The notes: generated by a model from the sequence alone, not told the origin. A stretch of 64,000 nucleotides of DNA from Malus domestica (GCF_042453785.1 NC_091677.1:4187501-4251500); one strand, 5' to 3'; shown: positions 1 through 11,389, numbered from the stretch's first letter. Numbers and translations are program-made.

Positions 1-337
1 TTAAAAATTTATTATCATTGGTCTCTCAACTCATCAAAACGTGTAGCTATGGTCCCTCAACTAGAAATTCATTACCATTGGTCCCTCAACTTTAATCCAA
101 CTGAAGAAATAATCACTCAACTTTAACCCAATTAGAACAATGGTCCCTCAACTTTAACTCAATTGTAGCAATGGTCTTTCCAACATAACTCATTTTGACA
201 AAATTCTGACGAAGTTGACGAAAATGATGGAGCTACACATTTTGATGGGTTGAGGAACCAATGGCAGTGTATTTTTAGTTGAATGACCATTGCTCCAATT
301 TGATTAAAGTTGAGAGACCATTGCTACAATTTACTCT
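1..337. repeat. Palindromic terminal-inverted-repeat element, cut by the window edge
   Basis: The two halves are inverted copies built from short modules of the type GGTCCCTCAACTTTAA. The left half reads towards the centre with modules at about 20-180, and the right half is their reverse complement at about 230-335. The left end lies outside the window, so target duplication and full length cannot be judged. No coding potential. It looks like a non-autonomous DNA transposon; the superfamily cannot be named. Confidence 0.5.
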
Positions 338-481
338 AAGTAAAAAAAAAAAACTTGGTCAGTTTTATGTTGATCGAATTGTTCTTTAAATATACAAAAA
401 GAAAACAACTCTCTTGCTCTTTTATAGTGTTGGTAGTTATTGCAAGTCTGTAAATATTTCGACAGTAGTACTCTATAAAAG

Positions 482-659
482 GGACCAGTATTCTCTCCCC
501 TCCTTTTTTTCACCCTCTTCCATCCACTCCTCTCACATTCTCTATTTTGTCTTTCTCTTTCTATAAAAAAATTAATATAAGATATTGACGTGACTTAACC
601 GTGACCGTTCAATTAGGAGGGGAGGGAAGGAAAGGAAAAAAAAAACAAAGTCTTACTCC
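482..659. mobile_element. MITE with 9-bp target duplication
   Basis: A 178-bp AT-rich, pyrimidine/purine-asymmetric element bracketed by the direct repeat CTATAAAAG (473-481 and 660-668). The ends are GGACCAG and the complement of GGAGTAAG, so the terminal inversion is only partial. A core with TTGACGTGACTTAACCGTGA is shared with 671-865, about 28700 and about 63160. The 9-bp duplication points to the Mutator superfamily. There is no transposase. Confidence 0.6.
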
Positions 660-670
660 CTATAAAAGAG

Positions 671-865
671 GGAGGCAGATTGTCTGCCCTCTCATTACCA
701 TGCCCTTCTCATCCCCTCCTACATTGTGCGGTCACGGTTAAGTCACGTCAATATTTTATATTGATTTTTTTGTTTATAGAAATAATAAAACATGTTAACG
801 TAGTTTAACCATGACCGTATAAATAGAAAGGGATGAGAAGGGCATGGTAAAAGGAGTCTGCCTCC
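671..865. mobile_element. MITE of the same family, inserted beside the previous one
   Basis: A 195-bp element with good terminal inverted repeats (GGAGGCAGA at the left, TCTGCCTCC at the right) flanked by the 9-bp duplication ATAAAAGAG (662-670 and 866-874). Its left target duplication overlaps the right target duplication of the neighbouring MITE, so the second insertion landed on the scar of the first. The inner part holds an inverted version of the GTCACGGTTAAGTCACGTCA core. Non-coding. Confidence 0.7.
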
Positions 866-1308
866 ATAAAAGAGAATGAAAACGAGGGTAAAGTAATGCA
901 GCTTTTTTTCTGTTGAAACAAATGCCACATCACTATCACTGGGGTCCAACGTCTAGCATGCGATATCCTTTCTTTTTTATATAGTGTTGTAGATGCTGCT
1001 GCGCCAACTGCGCTGATGACGGGCTGATTAATTTGGTGGTGATGAGGACGTCAGCTTATTTAATGTTATTATTATTTGGCTATTTATTCTTGCATGATTC
1101 TCCATACAGAAGTACAGAGGTACAAACGAAAATAGGCTCGGGTTGGATTATCCTTCAAGTAACCTACCTTGGGGACGTTTTTGGTTTGTTGGCTCCTTCT
1201 CCAAGTAGACACTGTAACAGTACCTCTATTCCTTCCAACTGTCGAGAAGACCGATCGAGTGACTGTGAGTACCTAATTATCTTCTTTTGTACGTACAAGA
1301 CCGGTGGG

Positions 1309-1427
1309 ATGAATCATCAAGCTGCTAACCTTCCTGTGAGCTCCGCTTTACCTGGGTAAGTTCAACTCCATAAGCAATTGCTGATAAATTACTCTCCCTC
1401 GCTAATCTCCGCTGCCAATTGACCCAT

Positions 1428-1465
<38 letters not shown>

Positions 1466-2045
1466 TCCGTACGTGCTCATAGTTTTTCTTTTTAATAAAG
1501 ATTACAATTTTCTCACCATATGATTATAATATAGCACAAACGAGGCACAGGAGCGTGCGACAAGGGCACTGCACAAAAACGTTTCGGCTCTCATGGCCCT
1601 GCTAGCCGGGCTTCTCAAGCTTAAGATCGATGCCGGAATTACGCCTCTGCCTGTCATAGACAAAGTTACAGTACTGACTTTTATAGTTGCTGCAACGATT
1701 TACTACGCGTCATTGGCTGTCAAAAATCAAGATGATGATTCAGATTTAGCTAAGCTCATGCAGATGATTAGCCTCCTGTCCGGACCTCTTGCCTTGGTTT
1801 TAGAGGTGGTGATCATTTTTCCAGCATTCGGGTGGTTTGGCGTCATGGCGTGGATACTTTTTTCTGTGATTACAGTCACTAAGTCTTACGAATTAATAGC
1901 AGGTGTTTTGAAAAGACTGTATCGAAGTGCGGTTGAAGAACTTGTTCATGTCTTTGACAAACTGAAAGAGCTTTTCAGGAACTACGTTAATGCTGGCCAG
2001 TTGACCGTGAACGCCGATGAGGTGAAGAAAGAGGTGCCTATATAG
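1309..2045 (+). CDS. Small membrane protein of unknown function, two exons
   Basis: I do not recognise the family. Predicted exons are 1309-1355 and 1535-2045, joined across a GTAAG donor at 1356 and an ATATAG acceptor ending at 1534; the phase fits and gives 185 residues. Chosen start: the ATG at 1309 (MNHQAANLP...), because the upstream in-frame part of the reading frame from 1033 looks non-coding. The product has an amphipathic N-terminal stretch (TNEAQERATRALHKNVSAL), then hydrophobic segments around residues 55-75 and 95-135, and a charged C-terminal helix (LKRLYRSAVEELVHVFDKLK). This suggests an integral membrane protein with a cytosolic tail. A diverged inverted paralogue lies at 10748-11291 and aligns along exon 2, including the splice acceptor, which supports a real gene. 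The intron carries a CT microsatellite. Confidence 0.6.
1430..1462. repeat. CT dinucleotide microsatellite in the intron
   Basis: An uninterrupted run of about 16 CT units inside the predicted intron of the 1309-2045 gene, upstream of the acceptor. Such runs are common in plant introns and leaders and are often length-polymorphic. Confidence 0.9.
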
Positions 2046-2120
2046 TCATGTATTTTCTAGTTTTTTTTTTTATAACTGGACTGGGTGTTTGTTTTTTGGG
2101 GGCTTCTGCATATATTATAT

Positions 2121-2281
2121 GGGTAATGCTAGAAAACTAAATGTGTACACTAAATTTTGTAAACTAATAATTAGCATAGAAGTTGATCATTGGATTATTA
2201 AGTATTGATTAACGTGCTTATTTCTTATTGGTTACATTGACATATCATTTAGTTTGCAAATTAGGTTACCTAACATTACTC
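2121..2281. mobile_element. MITE with GGGTAATGCTAG ends
   Basis: A 161-bp element. The left end GGGTAATGCTAG matches the reverse complement of the right end (GAGTAATGTTAG). The body matches 39661-39818 closely, including the GATTAACGTGCTTATT core and the TATCATTTAGTTTGCAA segment. The flanks here are AT-rich and a clean target duplication is not visible. The second copy has a clear 9-bp duplication. Confidence 0.65.
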
Positions 2282-2296
2282 TCTATATATACCGCA

Positions 2297-2475
2297 CGTG
2301 TGATGCTAGAGAGACTATCTACTTGAATCATATTTTGTAAATCACATGATGTTGCGATTGATGGTTGGATTGTTTCTTTAAATTATTAAAATAATAATCT
2401 AATCATCAACCGCCACATCATGTGGTCTACAATGTGTGGTCTCTACAAAATATATATGGTCTAAAACATGGCTTC
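2297..2475. mobile_element. Palindromic MITE, second family
   Basis: The inverted halves contain ATTTTGTAAATCACATGATG on the left and its near-complement CATCATGTGGTCTAC on the right, around an AT-rich centre near 2385. A relative with the same halves (ACGTGGTTTACAAAATATGG) lies at about 58787-58935. Non-coding; the exact ends are not defined. Confidence 0.5.
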
Positions 2476-3738
2476 CTTTGTATTTTTCTTTTACTTTTTT
2501 ATTTTTATTTTTATATGTATATATACAGACCCTTTATCCAAAGAGATCCCCATTTTTGAGTAAAAATGGGGACTAGTTATAGGGCCCACTCCAATTGAAC
2601 TTCAATGATCTGAATCCGTTTGCCTATTTAATTATTGCGATTAAATTTCATTGTAATTTTTGTTTATAAAAACATGTTTTTGTCCTATTTATCAAAATTT
2701 TGTCTACAAGGTAATAAAAAACCATATCTCAAATAAGATACAATTCTTCACGGGGTATCTGATCGATCAGCATGCATACATGTATCAGACAGACGCAAAT
2801 CGCCTCGTATTTTCAACGGTCATTGAGTTTTGATCCGACTTCAAGTGTTGCTTTGTTTTAGTATATACTTTTTGTTAGAAACTTAATTGGACTAAACTAT
2901 CATTTAGTGAATGATGAAATGTGTTTGGTAACAATACAATCTGATGTAAGTTGCATACGTGGAAAAACTGCTTCCTATAAGCAAGGATACGTGGATAACA
3001 TGCAGCAAATGATAACTGCTTATCCATTACTCGGTGAAAACTGCCGGTAACAGCAGGTAACTGATTTCCACGATAGATGGAAATTAGATGAGGCCTGTGT
3101 CTATATAATCCAATTCCCTGCTTGTGAAGAACTGTTCTGTGAATGAGGGTTCTATCACCTTTGGAACATAAGGTCTTAAACAAGTAGAAGAATTGCATTT
3201 CCAACCAAAAGCATGGCTGCTTCAGGTATCGCACGTAGATGAATATATGTAATCTGGGATACTTGTTAATATTATATACTCCTAGTTTTCCAACACTTTT
3301 CGGCTGTTTGCGTGCATGGATGAGTAACCAGCTCAACAAACGTAAGTAGGAATATAAAACCATATATAGTTGGGGGTTTGAACCCGTTTCATCAAGACTT
3401 CAGCTCAACAACTATTCGGCTTGTGTTAGTTTACAAGGGTTAGTTGACAAAGCATAGTTGTCGAGCCCGTTTGATCAAAACTGAGTACAGAAAGCAAGAC
3501 ACGTACATATACGTACGGGGATGGGGATATGAACCCCGTTTGTGCTTACTTATGTGCATGTTTATTTACAAGGCATGGGGATATAAACCTCGTTTTCCTT
3601 GCTTTTGTGCATGTTTACATGGTATGGAGCTATGAAGGAATGAGAGATTAGAATGAATAGATACGTGAATAGATACGTGAAAGATTGAGTATGAGATATA
3701 TATGTTCAAGTTCTATCCAAAAGTCAATTTTGTAATAT
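2476..3738. other. Intergenic, no gene recognised
   Basis: AT-rich sequence with scattered stops in all frames. At 3480-3630 a short phrase (GGGGATATGAACCCCGTTT, then GGGGATATAAACCTCGTTTT) occurs as a diverged tandem pair and makes a spurious short reading frame. I see no tRNA, no splice-supported gene and no transposon ends. Confidence 0.4.
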
Positions 3739-4712
3739 TAAATATTAGGGTTAATCTCAATTTACTACTCTGAAGTTTTGTGATTTTCAACATTTCATAC
3801 ATCAAGTTTTTGTCGTCCCAGTCTGGTACCTAAAGTCATAATCTTAGACAATTTCATACATTCGTTAAGTTATCTGTTAAAATTTCTGTTAACTAATGAC
3901 GTGGCGCTCACTTGGACAATGACTGGATGCCACATGTCAATATGGCCCACATGGATATTAAAAAAATAATAATTAAAATTAAAAAAAAAATTAAAATTTT
4001 AAAATTAAAACTAAACCTAAACCTAAACCTAAAACCAACCTCCCCGCACCTCTCCCCCTTTCTCTCTTCCACTCTCATATGTCCTCTACCACTATCCATA
4101 CCCAAAGCAAAGAATGGAGGAGTGAGAGGCCAATGCGGACGCGACCAGGTCTAGGTTCAAGGTCCATGTAGTGAAAAATGCATACGCTGGAATTACGAGC
4201 AGCGACGCCAGGAGGATTTACAGAATGACGGAGAAGATTAGGGAGAAAAGGTTCGAACTTCTAAGAGTTTGGGATGAAGTAGTAGGCTAGGAGGTAGAGG
4301 GCGATGCAGATGGCGTCAGCGTTGAAGACCTAGAACGCGATTTGTGTTGTTGACAACCAGAACGACGACGGCTCGGGAAGATGGGATGGGATTTGATTCT
4401 TGATGGGGTTTGGAGGTGATGAAAGTTTGGTTTTGGATTTGATTTTTGGGGGTTCTGGAGGTGGGATGAGATTTGATTTTGGATTGGATTTGATTTTTTA
4501 TTTTATTTTGAGGTCTGATGGGATCGATGTCGTCGAACGGTTGATGAACGGGGAAGGAGAAAAAAAAGGAGATTAACGGTTGATGCTTCCCCTTGCTGAC
4601 GTCTGCTATTTGACGATGTGGAGAAGAAGACAGGGATGGCACGAGACTAAGTTTGGGGGTTTCAGAGCAGAGAAATGGTTCTGTGCTTTGGGTTCGAGTC
4701 TTTGGCAAAGGA

Positions 4713-5051
4713 TGTTAAAGTTAATCCTTTGCTTCTGTTTTCTGTCTATTTTTTATGTCTTTAATGTAATTTGTAATGTTTTGGGTCCCTGATCTTTTGC
4801 CACATGTATGGCTTAGATTTGTGTAAAAGGGCTGACTGTTGTTTTTTTTCAGTCGACTCATTTCCTTATCAGTCGACCTATGTGCTAAGCCATAAATATC
4901 AGAAAATATCTCTGAATGAAAAGCACTCTGTTTTACAAAAGCTCTCTGCCTTCTTATCTCTCCCGTGCCCTGTTGCCTTCATATAAAGATTTCCATCTTT
5001 CTCATTCTTATTCAAGTTTTATTAATGATAAAGATGCTCTAAAATCCAACA
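4713..5051 (+). repeat. 5' LTR of the Ty1-copia fossil
   Basis: Begins TGTTAAAG and ends ATCCAACA. It is followed immediately by the tRNA primer-binding site at 5052. It pairs with the right LTR at 9146-9483 with about a dozen differences. Confidence 0.9.
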
Positions 5052-8000
5052 TGGTATCAGAGCCAATCTGATCAAAGAGTGGGGCATTTTTTTTATTCTC
5101 AAAAGGGGGAAAATTCTAAGTGAAACCCTAGAATCAAAATTTTCAAATTCATGGCTGGTTCTAGTAGCAGTGGAGAAATTCGAACTCCTATCTTCAGTGG
5201 AGTGAATTATGACTTCTGGAGGACAAAGTTGAAAACAATTTTTGTATCTCATGATTTGTGGAGTTTGATTGAAGATGGCTATGTAGTACCTCTAAGTACT
5301 GTGGTTTTGACAGAGGCTCAGACAAAGGAGCTGAAGGAAAACATCAAGAGAGATGCAAAAGCTCTTGGGGTCATCCAAAATGCTATCCCAGATGAAATTT
5401 TTCCAAAAATCTCAAATGAGACAAGTGCCAAATCAGCTTGGGATGTGCTGGAGAAAGTCTACAGAGGCTCTACTAAGGTAAGGCCTGTCAAACTCCAATC
5501 TTTGAGAAGAGATTTTGAGTACATAAGAATGAAAGATGATGAATTGCTAGATGATTACCTGAGTAGATTGTCTGAGATTATTAATCAAATGAAAAGCTAT
5601 GGTGAAATCTTGTCTGATGAGAGAATAGTTCAGAAGTATCTAATTAGATTGCCAAGAAAGTACAACAACATAGTTTCAATCATAGAGGAGACTAAGGATT
5701 TGTCAACTTTGAGTGGTGAAGAATTGATTGGTTCTCTCAAAGGTTTTGCTCAGAGACTATCTAGGCATGACAACAATGATGTAGAAAATGTTTTCCAAAC
5801 ACTTACAGTGAATCCAAAAACTCAAGCTAGTTCAAGTTAAAGCAAAGCCAAGTCCAACAAGAATTGGAAAGGCAAAAACAAAGTGTGGGAAGGAAATGGT
5901 AATTTTTAAAAGAAGAAAAAGGTTGAGAATAGTTCATATGTTTCGAAGTGCAAAATTTGTGACAAAGCTCATTCTGGTGAATGTTGGTTCAAGGGAAAAG
6001 TGAAATGCCATAAATGTAGCAGATTCGGGCATATGCAAAATGATTGTACCTACAAAGATAATCAACTAGCTCACTACACCAAAGCAGAAGATGAAGAGAC
6101 CAATATGTTTTATGTTGGTCATGATACAACCGTCCAAGAAGAAGCTAAAGTTTGGTTTGTGGACATCGGCTGTAGCAATCATATGACGACGAATAAGAAC
6201 ATTCTCCATAATGTTGACACTACAAACCTAACCCGAGTGAAGATGGGAAATGGGCAGCTAGTCAATACATTGGGAAGATGTACTATTGTTATGCATACGA
6301 AGAGTGGAAAAATGTTCATCAAGGATGTCATGTTAGTTCCTGATTTGAAGCAAAATTTGCTAAGTCTTGGACAACTCATTAAGCATGGCTACTACTTGTA
6401 TTTTGGAGACAACACTTGCAAGATATATGATTGGAGGAATCGTGAACAACTCTTGGCTAAGATTGAGATGAGGAAGAGTAGAAGCTTTCCTCTTACAATT
6501 GAGTATGCAACTCAATCTGCACTCAAGATGGAAGTGCAAGAAGATTCAAAGCTATGGCATAAAAGGCTTGGCCACTTGAATTTTCAAAGTCTCAAGAAGT
6601 TATAAGAAAAAGAAATGGTGCATAGGTTGCCGAGTATCCAAGAAAATGAAGAAATCTGTGAAGGGTGTGCACTTGGGAAGCATCATAGAGATTCATTTCC
6701 ACATGGTAAAGCTTGGAGAGCAAAAGCTCCATTGGAATTGATTCATATAGATGTTTGCGGACCCATGAAGTCCTCTACTCAAGTGGGAAACAAGTATTTC
6801 CTAATCTTTGTGGATGATTATTCCAGAATGACTTGGGTATACTTTCTAAGACGGAAATCAGAAGTGTTCTCAATCTTCAAAAAGTTTCAAGCTATGGTTG
6901 AGTGACAATCTGGTTATCTAATCAAAGTTCTTAGAAGTGACAGAGGATAAGAGTACACATCCACAGAATTTGATAAGTTTTGTCAAGATATTGGCTTGGA
7001 AAGACAGCTTATTGTCAGCTATACTCCACAGCAAAATGGAGTAGCTGAGAGGAAAAACAGAACCATAGTCGAAATGGCTAAGGCAATGTTGCATGACAAG
7101 GGAATGCCTCAATATTTTTGGGGCGAGGCAGTTAATACAGCGGTCTACTTAATGAATAGGCATCCAACAATGGCAGTTGAAGGTAAGACACCATTTGAGG
7201 CATGGAATGGAAAAAAGCCTTCTGTGAATCACTTGAGAGTGTTTGGGTCAATTTGCTTTGCTTATGTTCTGAAAGAACTAAGACAAAAACTTGATGAGTC
7301 AAGTGAAGAAAAGGGTACAGACTCTACAATTTAAAAATGAAGAAAGTTGTGGTTTGTAGAGATGTTCTCTTTAGTGAGAAATCTTCGTGGGATTGGAATC
7401 AAGCAACCATCCGAGATGAATCTGCACTAATAAGAATTGAAGAAGAAAATCAGCCAAATGAAGAGGAAATTGAGTTAGAAATTCCACAACTGTCACCTGA
7501 AAACAGTCATCAAGTTCACTCTCTCACACCTTCGAGTCCAAGTTTAATGCAGGTTCGGTTAAGGAGCTTAAATGAAGTCTATGAAAGCTGCAATTTTTGT
7601 GTTGTAGAACAGGAAAACTTTGATGATGCAGTGAAAGAAGATACATGGAAAGCTGCAATGCAAGAGGAGATCAATGCCATTGTGAAAAACAAGATATGGG
7701 AACTAGTGGACAGACCTTGTGACAACTCTGTCATTGGAGTAAAGTGGATTTATAAGACTAAGCTCAATCAAGATGGTTTCGTTCAAAGGAACAAAGCTAG
7801 ATTGGTAGCAAAGGGTTATTCTCAGAAACCTGGGATTGATTTCCAAGAAACCTTTGCACCAGTAGCTAGGCATGAAACAATCAAAGGCCTTATTTCTGTA
7901 GCTACTTATAGGGGGTGGTTTCTACACCAACTTAATGTCAAGTTGGCTTTCCTAAATGGAGTCCTAAAAGAAGAGGTGTTCATTGATCAACCTCAAGGAT

Positions 8001-9145
8001 TTGTTCTTAAAGGACAAGAGCACAAGGTGTACAAGCTTAAGAAGGCACTTTATGGTCTGAAACAAGCTCCGAGAGCATGGTATGGAGAGACTGACTCATA
8101 TTTCAATGAAAGGGGTTTTCAAAGAAGTGAGAATGAACATGCCCTCTATGTCAAAATAGAAGGTACTTCAGATATCCTTATTGATTCCTTATATGTTGAT
8201 GATTTGGTTTATACTGGAAGTAGTGATAAAATGATCTTGAATTTCAAGAATGACATGATGAGGAAATATGAGATGAGTGATCTAGGCATGTTGCATTATT
8301 ATTTGGGAATTAGTATCATTCAATCAAATGATGGTATCTTTATTACTCAAAAGAAATATGCAAAAACACTTCTAGAAAAGTTCAAAATGGTTGGTTGCAA
8401 GCCTGTTGCAACACCTCTAGTTGTGAATGAAAAGTTTCAAAGAGAATATGGTAATGGTGATGCTGATGAATCTGTGTATAGAAGCCTAGTAGGGAGTTTG
8501 TTGTATTTGACAGCGACTAGACCCGATATTATGTGCTGCAAGCTTGTTGTCCAGATTTATGCACAAGCCTACTTGCATTCACTATGGAGCTGCAAAGAGG
8601 ATCCTAAGATACATACAAGGTACACTTGACTTTGGTATTATGTATTAAAAGAATGTTAAGCCAAAATTGTATGGGTTCTGTGATAGTGATTGGGGAGGTA
8701 GTGTGGATGACTTGAAGAGCACATCTAACTATACTTTTACACTAGGGACTGTGTATTCTCTTGGGCATTTAAGAAACAAAAATCAGTTGCACTATCAATG
8801 GCAGAGGCTGAGTATGTGTCGGCTTCAATTGCAACTTCTCAAGCAGTGTGGCTGAGAAGAATTATGCAAGATTTTGATGAGAAACAAGAATCAGCAACTC
8901 ATATCCTTTGTGACAACAAGTCAGTTATTGCCATGAGCAAGAATCCTATTTGTCATGGTAAATCAAAGCATATTGCTCTGAAGCATTACTACATCAGAGG
9001 TGTTGTGGAAGACAAGGAAGTGGAAGTGGTCTACTGCAAGACAGAAGATCAAGTTGCTGATATCTTCACCAAGGCATTACCAAAGGACAGATTCATCTAC
9101 CTAAGAGAACTTTTGGGAGTGAAGCAGCAAAGCATTAAGATGGAG

Positions 9146-9483
9146 TTTTAAAGTTAATCCTTTGCTTCTGTTTTCTGTCTATTTTTGATGTCTTTTATGT
9201 AATTTATAATGTTTTGGGTCCCTGATCGTTTGCCACATGTATGGCTTAGATTTGTGTAAAAGGGCTGACTGTTGTCTTTTTTAGTCGACCCATTTCCTTA
9301 TCAGTCGACCTATGTGCTGAGCCATAAATATCAGAAAATATCTCTGAATGAAAAGCACTCTATTTTACAAAAGCTCTCTGCCTTCTTATCTCTCCCGTGC
9401 CATGCTGCCTTCATATAAAGATTTCCATCTTTCTCATTCTTATTCAAGTTTTATTAATGATGAAGATGCTCTAAAATCCAACA
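9146..9483 (+). repeat. 3' LTR of the Ty1-copia fossil
   Basis: Near-identical to the left LTR over its full length and ends ATCCAACA, followed by the target duplication AAGGA. The internal coding region ends just upstream. Confidence 0.9.
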
Positions 9484-10064
9484 AAGGATGGAAGCTTTCA
9501 CGAATTGCAGAGAAAAACTGGATATGTGGCTTGGGGTTGAGAAATTTAGGGAGGAGATGGTTTGGTTTTGATGGTGCGATTGAGCGGTTAGGTAGAGATT
9601 TAGTTTTTTATTTTTATTTTTTTAATTTAATGGTTTTTTTTAAAAAATTTTAATATCCACATGGCCCATATTGACATGTTGCGTCCAATCATTGTCCAAG
9701 TGAGTACCACGTCATCAGTTAACAAAAGTTCTAACAAAAAACTTAACAAATGTATGAAATTGTCCAATAATTATGACTTTAGGTACCAGACTGGGACGAC
9801 AAAAACTTAATGTATGAAATGTTGAAAACCACGAAACTTCAGGGTAGTAGACTGAAATTGATCCTAAATATTATTATGTAACAATTTTATTTTAATTAAT
9901 TAAAAAAAGAGCAAGTTTTATTCATTTATGAGTTTGACTTTGTATTATGTACTTGCATACTACACCCCACACAAGCACATCACACCGACAACCTATCCAT
10001 CTCTCATCGAAGCCAACAACTCCCTTTCTGATCTGGAATCTTGTATAATGTTACTGATATAGGT

Positions 10065-10405
10065 GAATGAGGTTGAGGTTTACTATAAATTCAATTAGCA
10101 ATATGGGGAGTATCATAATTACTTATAAGCACATGCAAGGTCCTTCCACACATTAATATGAGATTCATTCTCAACACGCAACCTCACGTTTGACGAATTT
10201 TCAAGCCTAACACGTGGACAACACAACTCAGTTGACGTGGAGCACGTGTGGCCGTTGGGCTCACCCGTGGAACAACCTGCTCTGATACCATGAAGAAAGT
10301 TGGGGTTCCACCATAAAACCAATTGTAATATGAGGAGTAGCCCAACTACTAATTATAAGCATATGCAAAGTCCCTCCTCTCATCAATACGTGGGATTCAT
10401 CTCCC
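10065..10405 (-). mobile_element. TRIM (miniature LTR retroelement) remnant, minus orientation
   Basis: Two diverged direct repeats of about 110-115 bp (about 10065-10182 and 10291-10405) share GCATATGCTTATAA-type and CTCCTCATATT-type blocks. They flank an internal segment that begins on the minus strand with TGGTATCAGAGCAGG, a methionine-tRNA primer-binding site next to the LTR end at 10291. LTR, primer site, short non-coding interior and LTR is the TRIM layout. The outer ends are worn and no clear target duplication is seen. Confidence 0.65.
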
Positions 10406-10747
10406 CAATAGGGTGCTAGGCCCCAATAAAATTAAGGCCTAAGGGCTGATTTTATTCTACAATTCCATTCCATGTTGATGAAAAGTAGAAACAATTTCAT
10501 GCATTCTATCTCAAAGGCTTACACGAGTTTTTATTCATTATATTCACACGTACATTATAGGAATCACAGATATAGGGCAGCTCCTAAACCATCACACAAA
10601 GCTAGCATAACGCGAAACGTATATATAGTACATATTAAGTTATTAACTATTAATTAAGTAGATCAAAAGGCAAGTGTATGTAGTAGAAGTCCTATAACTA
10701 ATTACGGAAGCCCGTTCTTCTGATCGGATTCCTTGGCCAACTAGTCG

Positions 10748-11291
10748 TCAACATTCCTGACCTCGAAGAGCTCTTTCCAATCTGTTAAAGGCATTAATAA
10801 ATGATGCACTTGCACCAATATTCATGAACAACTCTTTCAATTTGTCAAACACCTGAAGAAGCTGCTCAAGTTCTCTTTGATACAACCTTTTCAAAAAAAC
10901 TGCAATTTCATGGTACGACTTTGTTACTGCAATCACATTACAATAATGCTCCATGCTGGCAAAGGCGAACCACCCCAAAGCTGGAACCATGATCAACAAT
11001 TCTAAGGTTACGGCAAGAGTTCCCGACGAGAGGCTAATCTTATCCATGAACTCAGATAAATCTGGATTTTCACGAACTTGGAGGATCTTGACAGCCAATG
11101 AACCGATGAAAACCAAAACAGCAACAGTAAACGCCACTACCATGACGTATTCCGTGGAAAACAGAGATACTGCAGCAGCTCCTCCGTACCCAAGTTGGAG
11201 AAGCCCGGCTAGCGTGGTAATGGCAGAGATAATACACTTGTGAAATACATTTGAAAAACTTTGACGATAATGTTCCCGAGGCTCGCTTGTG
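10748..11291 (-). pseudogene. Truncated inverted paralogue of the 1309-2045 membrane-protein gene
   Basis: The open frame on the minus strand runs from just after an ATATAG acceptor (exon start 11291) to a stop at 10748-10750. It aligns with exon 2 of the gene at 1309-2045: TSEPRE against TNEAQE, LAGLLQL against LAGLLKL, SLAVK in both, VFDKLKELF in both. Sequence similarity extends a few tens of bases into the intron and then stops. No counterpart of the short first exon is found in the next 200 bp, where repeat sequence begins. It may still be translated from the internal ATG at 11143 (131 residues), so it is either a 5'-truncated pseudogene or a gene whose first exon has been displaced. Function unknown; hydrophobic segments are retained. 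Confidence 0.55.
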
Positions 11292-11389
11292 CTATATTAT
11301 AATTCTACGGTTAAATTTTTTTATTGGGTTAGAAGCATTTTCCTTATAGGTACATAGTGATAAACAATTTAGGCACAGCATGCAGAGGG

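Larger units (their letters stand above)
4713..9483 (+). mobile_element. Ty1-copia LTR retrotransposon fossil, nested in the MULE
   Basis: A 4.77-kb element with two LTRs of about 338 bp, a 5-bp target duplication AAGGA (4708-4712 and 9484-9488), and a primer-binding site TGGTATCAGAGC directly after the left LTR, matching initiator-methionine tRNA. Recognisable parts in order: gag (about 5150-5840), a CCHC zinc knuckle (about 6005-6045), a protease region (about 6150-6400), integrase (about 6540-7330), reverse transcriptase (about 7600-8400) and RNase H (about 8670-9150). Integrase before reverse transcriptase defines copia. The copy is broken, with roughly half a dozen breaks, and should be inert. 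The LTRs differ by about 3-4%, which at usual plant rates suggests insertion of the order of one to a few million years ago. It is younger than the MULE that hosts it. Confidence 0.92.
3748..9864. mobile_element. Non-autonomous Mutator-like element (MULE), split by a nested retrotransposon
   Basis: Long terminal inverted repeats of about 220 bp (3748-3968 and 9648-9864, roughly 85-90% alike by eye) are flanked by a perfect 9-bp target duplication, TAAATATTA, at 3739-3747 and 9865-9873. Long TIRs plus a 9-bp duplication are the hallmark of TIR-MULEs. Without the nested copia element (4713-9483 plus one copy of its 5-bp duplication) it would be about 1.3 kb. The remaining interior (3969-4712 and 9489-9647) holds no transposase and no gene fragment that I recognise; a CCTAAA-like run sits at about 4010-4035. 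It is therefore non-autonomous and would have moved with a transposase supplied from elsewhere. Confidence 0.85.

Noticed and set aside
1033-1308. N-terminal extension of the membrane-protein gene from the ATG at 1033
   Set aside because: The frame is open but the text looks like leader DNA with uneven composition. The ATG at 1309 is closer to the splice donor and gives a compact N-terminus.
4010-4035. Interstitial telomere repeat
   Set aside because: Only three to four CCTAAA-like units, not the plant CCCTAAA, and located inside a transposon.
3912-4154. Protein-coding frame with lysine/leucine/asparagine repeats (and the overlapping minus frame)
   Set aside because: It translates the AAATTAAAA and CCTAAA low-complexity part of the Mutator-like element; no domain.
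4316-4708. 130-codon minus-strand frame in the MULE interior
   Set aside because: Low-complexity proline/serine/glutamine-rich text without a known domain. Could be captured DNA but is not supported as a gene.
5052-5066. tRNA-Met gene at the primer-binding sites (also 10276-10290 and 47222-47235)
   Set aside because: Only the 12-15 bases complementary to the tRNA 3' end are present; no cloverleaf can be formed.
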